From a virus, in the IMG/VR virus record IMGVR_UViG_3300049489_000876, positions 1-21,685 of that record: a stretch of 21,685 nucleotides of DNA. One strand, written 5' to 3'. The notes beneath the pieces are model-generated. The model worked only from the letters and a program-made list of their open reading frames with translations. It made no database searches and was not told the DNA's origin. Position numbers and translations under genes: made by a program. Each line of letters starts with the position of its first letter. Within the stretch, counting starts at the first letter, position 1. Of this stretch, positions 21,682-21,685 are shown one piece after another.

Positions 21682-21685
21682 AACA

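Noticed and set aside
1-21685. Alternative genetic code with TGA or TAG reassigned
   Set aside because: TAA, TAG and TGA all end genes here, often overlapping the next start, and the frames are intact.
1-21685. CRISPR array, insertion sequence or integrase/attachment site
   Set aside because: No spaced direct repeats, transposase, recombinase or flanking inverted repeats were found. The only tandem repeats are coding.

Overview
This window is part of a tailed double-stranded DNA phage (or prophage). It holds a portal, an acidic scaffold-like protein, a large terminase subunit, a major capsid-like protein, tail/fibre adhesins, a lysis cassette and a phage recombination module. No bacterial housekeeping gene and no integrase are visible. 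The amidase endolysin points to a peptidoglycan-walled host. The moderate GC content, the collagen-like fibre and the FKGH…APGYTD-type fibre head loosely recall phages from human-microbiome metagenomes, possibly of Saccharibacteria, but the host cannot be fixed from this sequence. TAA, TAG and TGA all end genes, so there is no sign of stop-codon recoding.

Plus strand, 1-13929 (virion and lysis): portal C-terminus; a leaderless small gene; scaffold-like protein; a small protein with a possible internal start; TerL; then the major capsid-like protein as an isolated unit with its own promoter and intrinsic terminator. A long run of receptor-binding and fibre proteins follows: two paralogous heads, an Fn3-like protein and C1q-like jelly rolls. 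Next come an XhlA-like protein, a membrane protein, an amidase and a holin, and then an Ig-like protein, a collagen-like fibre and several small virion proteins. No tape-measure or tail-tube gene is present here, which fits either a short-tailed phage or tail genes upstream of the window.

Convergence zone, 13931-14216: the two transcription directions meet at a bidirectional terminator. The minus strand carries about 285 nt without a gene but rich in RNA structure: an H-type-pseudoknot-like hairpin, a tRNA-like cloverleaf with a 13-nt anticodon loop, and a pseudoknotted small RNA with its own extended -10 and the shared terminator. This is the most unusual part of the window.

Minus strand, 21685-14217 (early/replication, read leftward): coiled-coil protein, VWA (CobT-like) protein, unknown protein, tiny membrane protein and SNF2-like helicase. 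A strong promoter at 17978-18006 then drives an RHH regulator, a small basic protein, a Sak4-like ATPase, an SSB-like protein, a YqaJ-type exonuclease, a winged-helix-like protein, a small secreted protein, an HTH protein and three overlapping mini-genes. The ATPase, SSB-like protein and exonuclease look like a single-strand-annealing recombination system.

A recurring theme is extended -10 promoters (TGn plus a TATAAT-like hexamer). Three of them lie only 6-7 nt before an ATG, which implies leaderless mRNAs.
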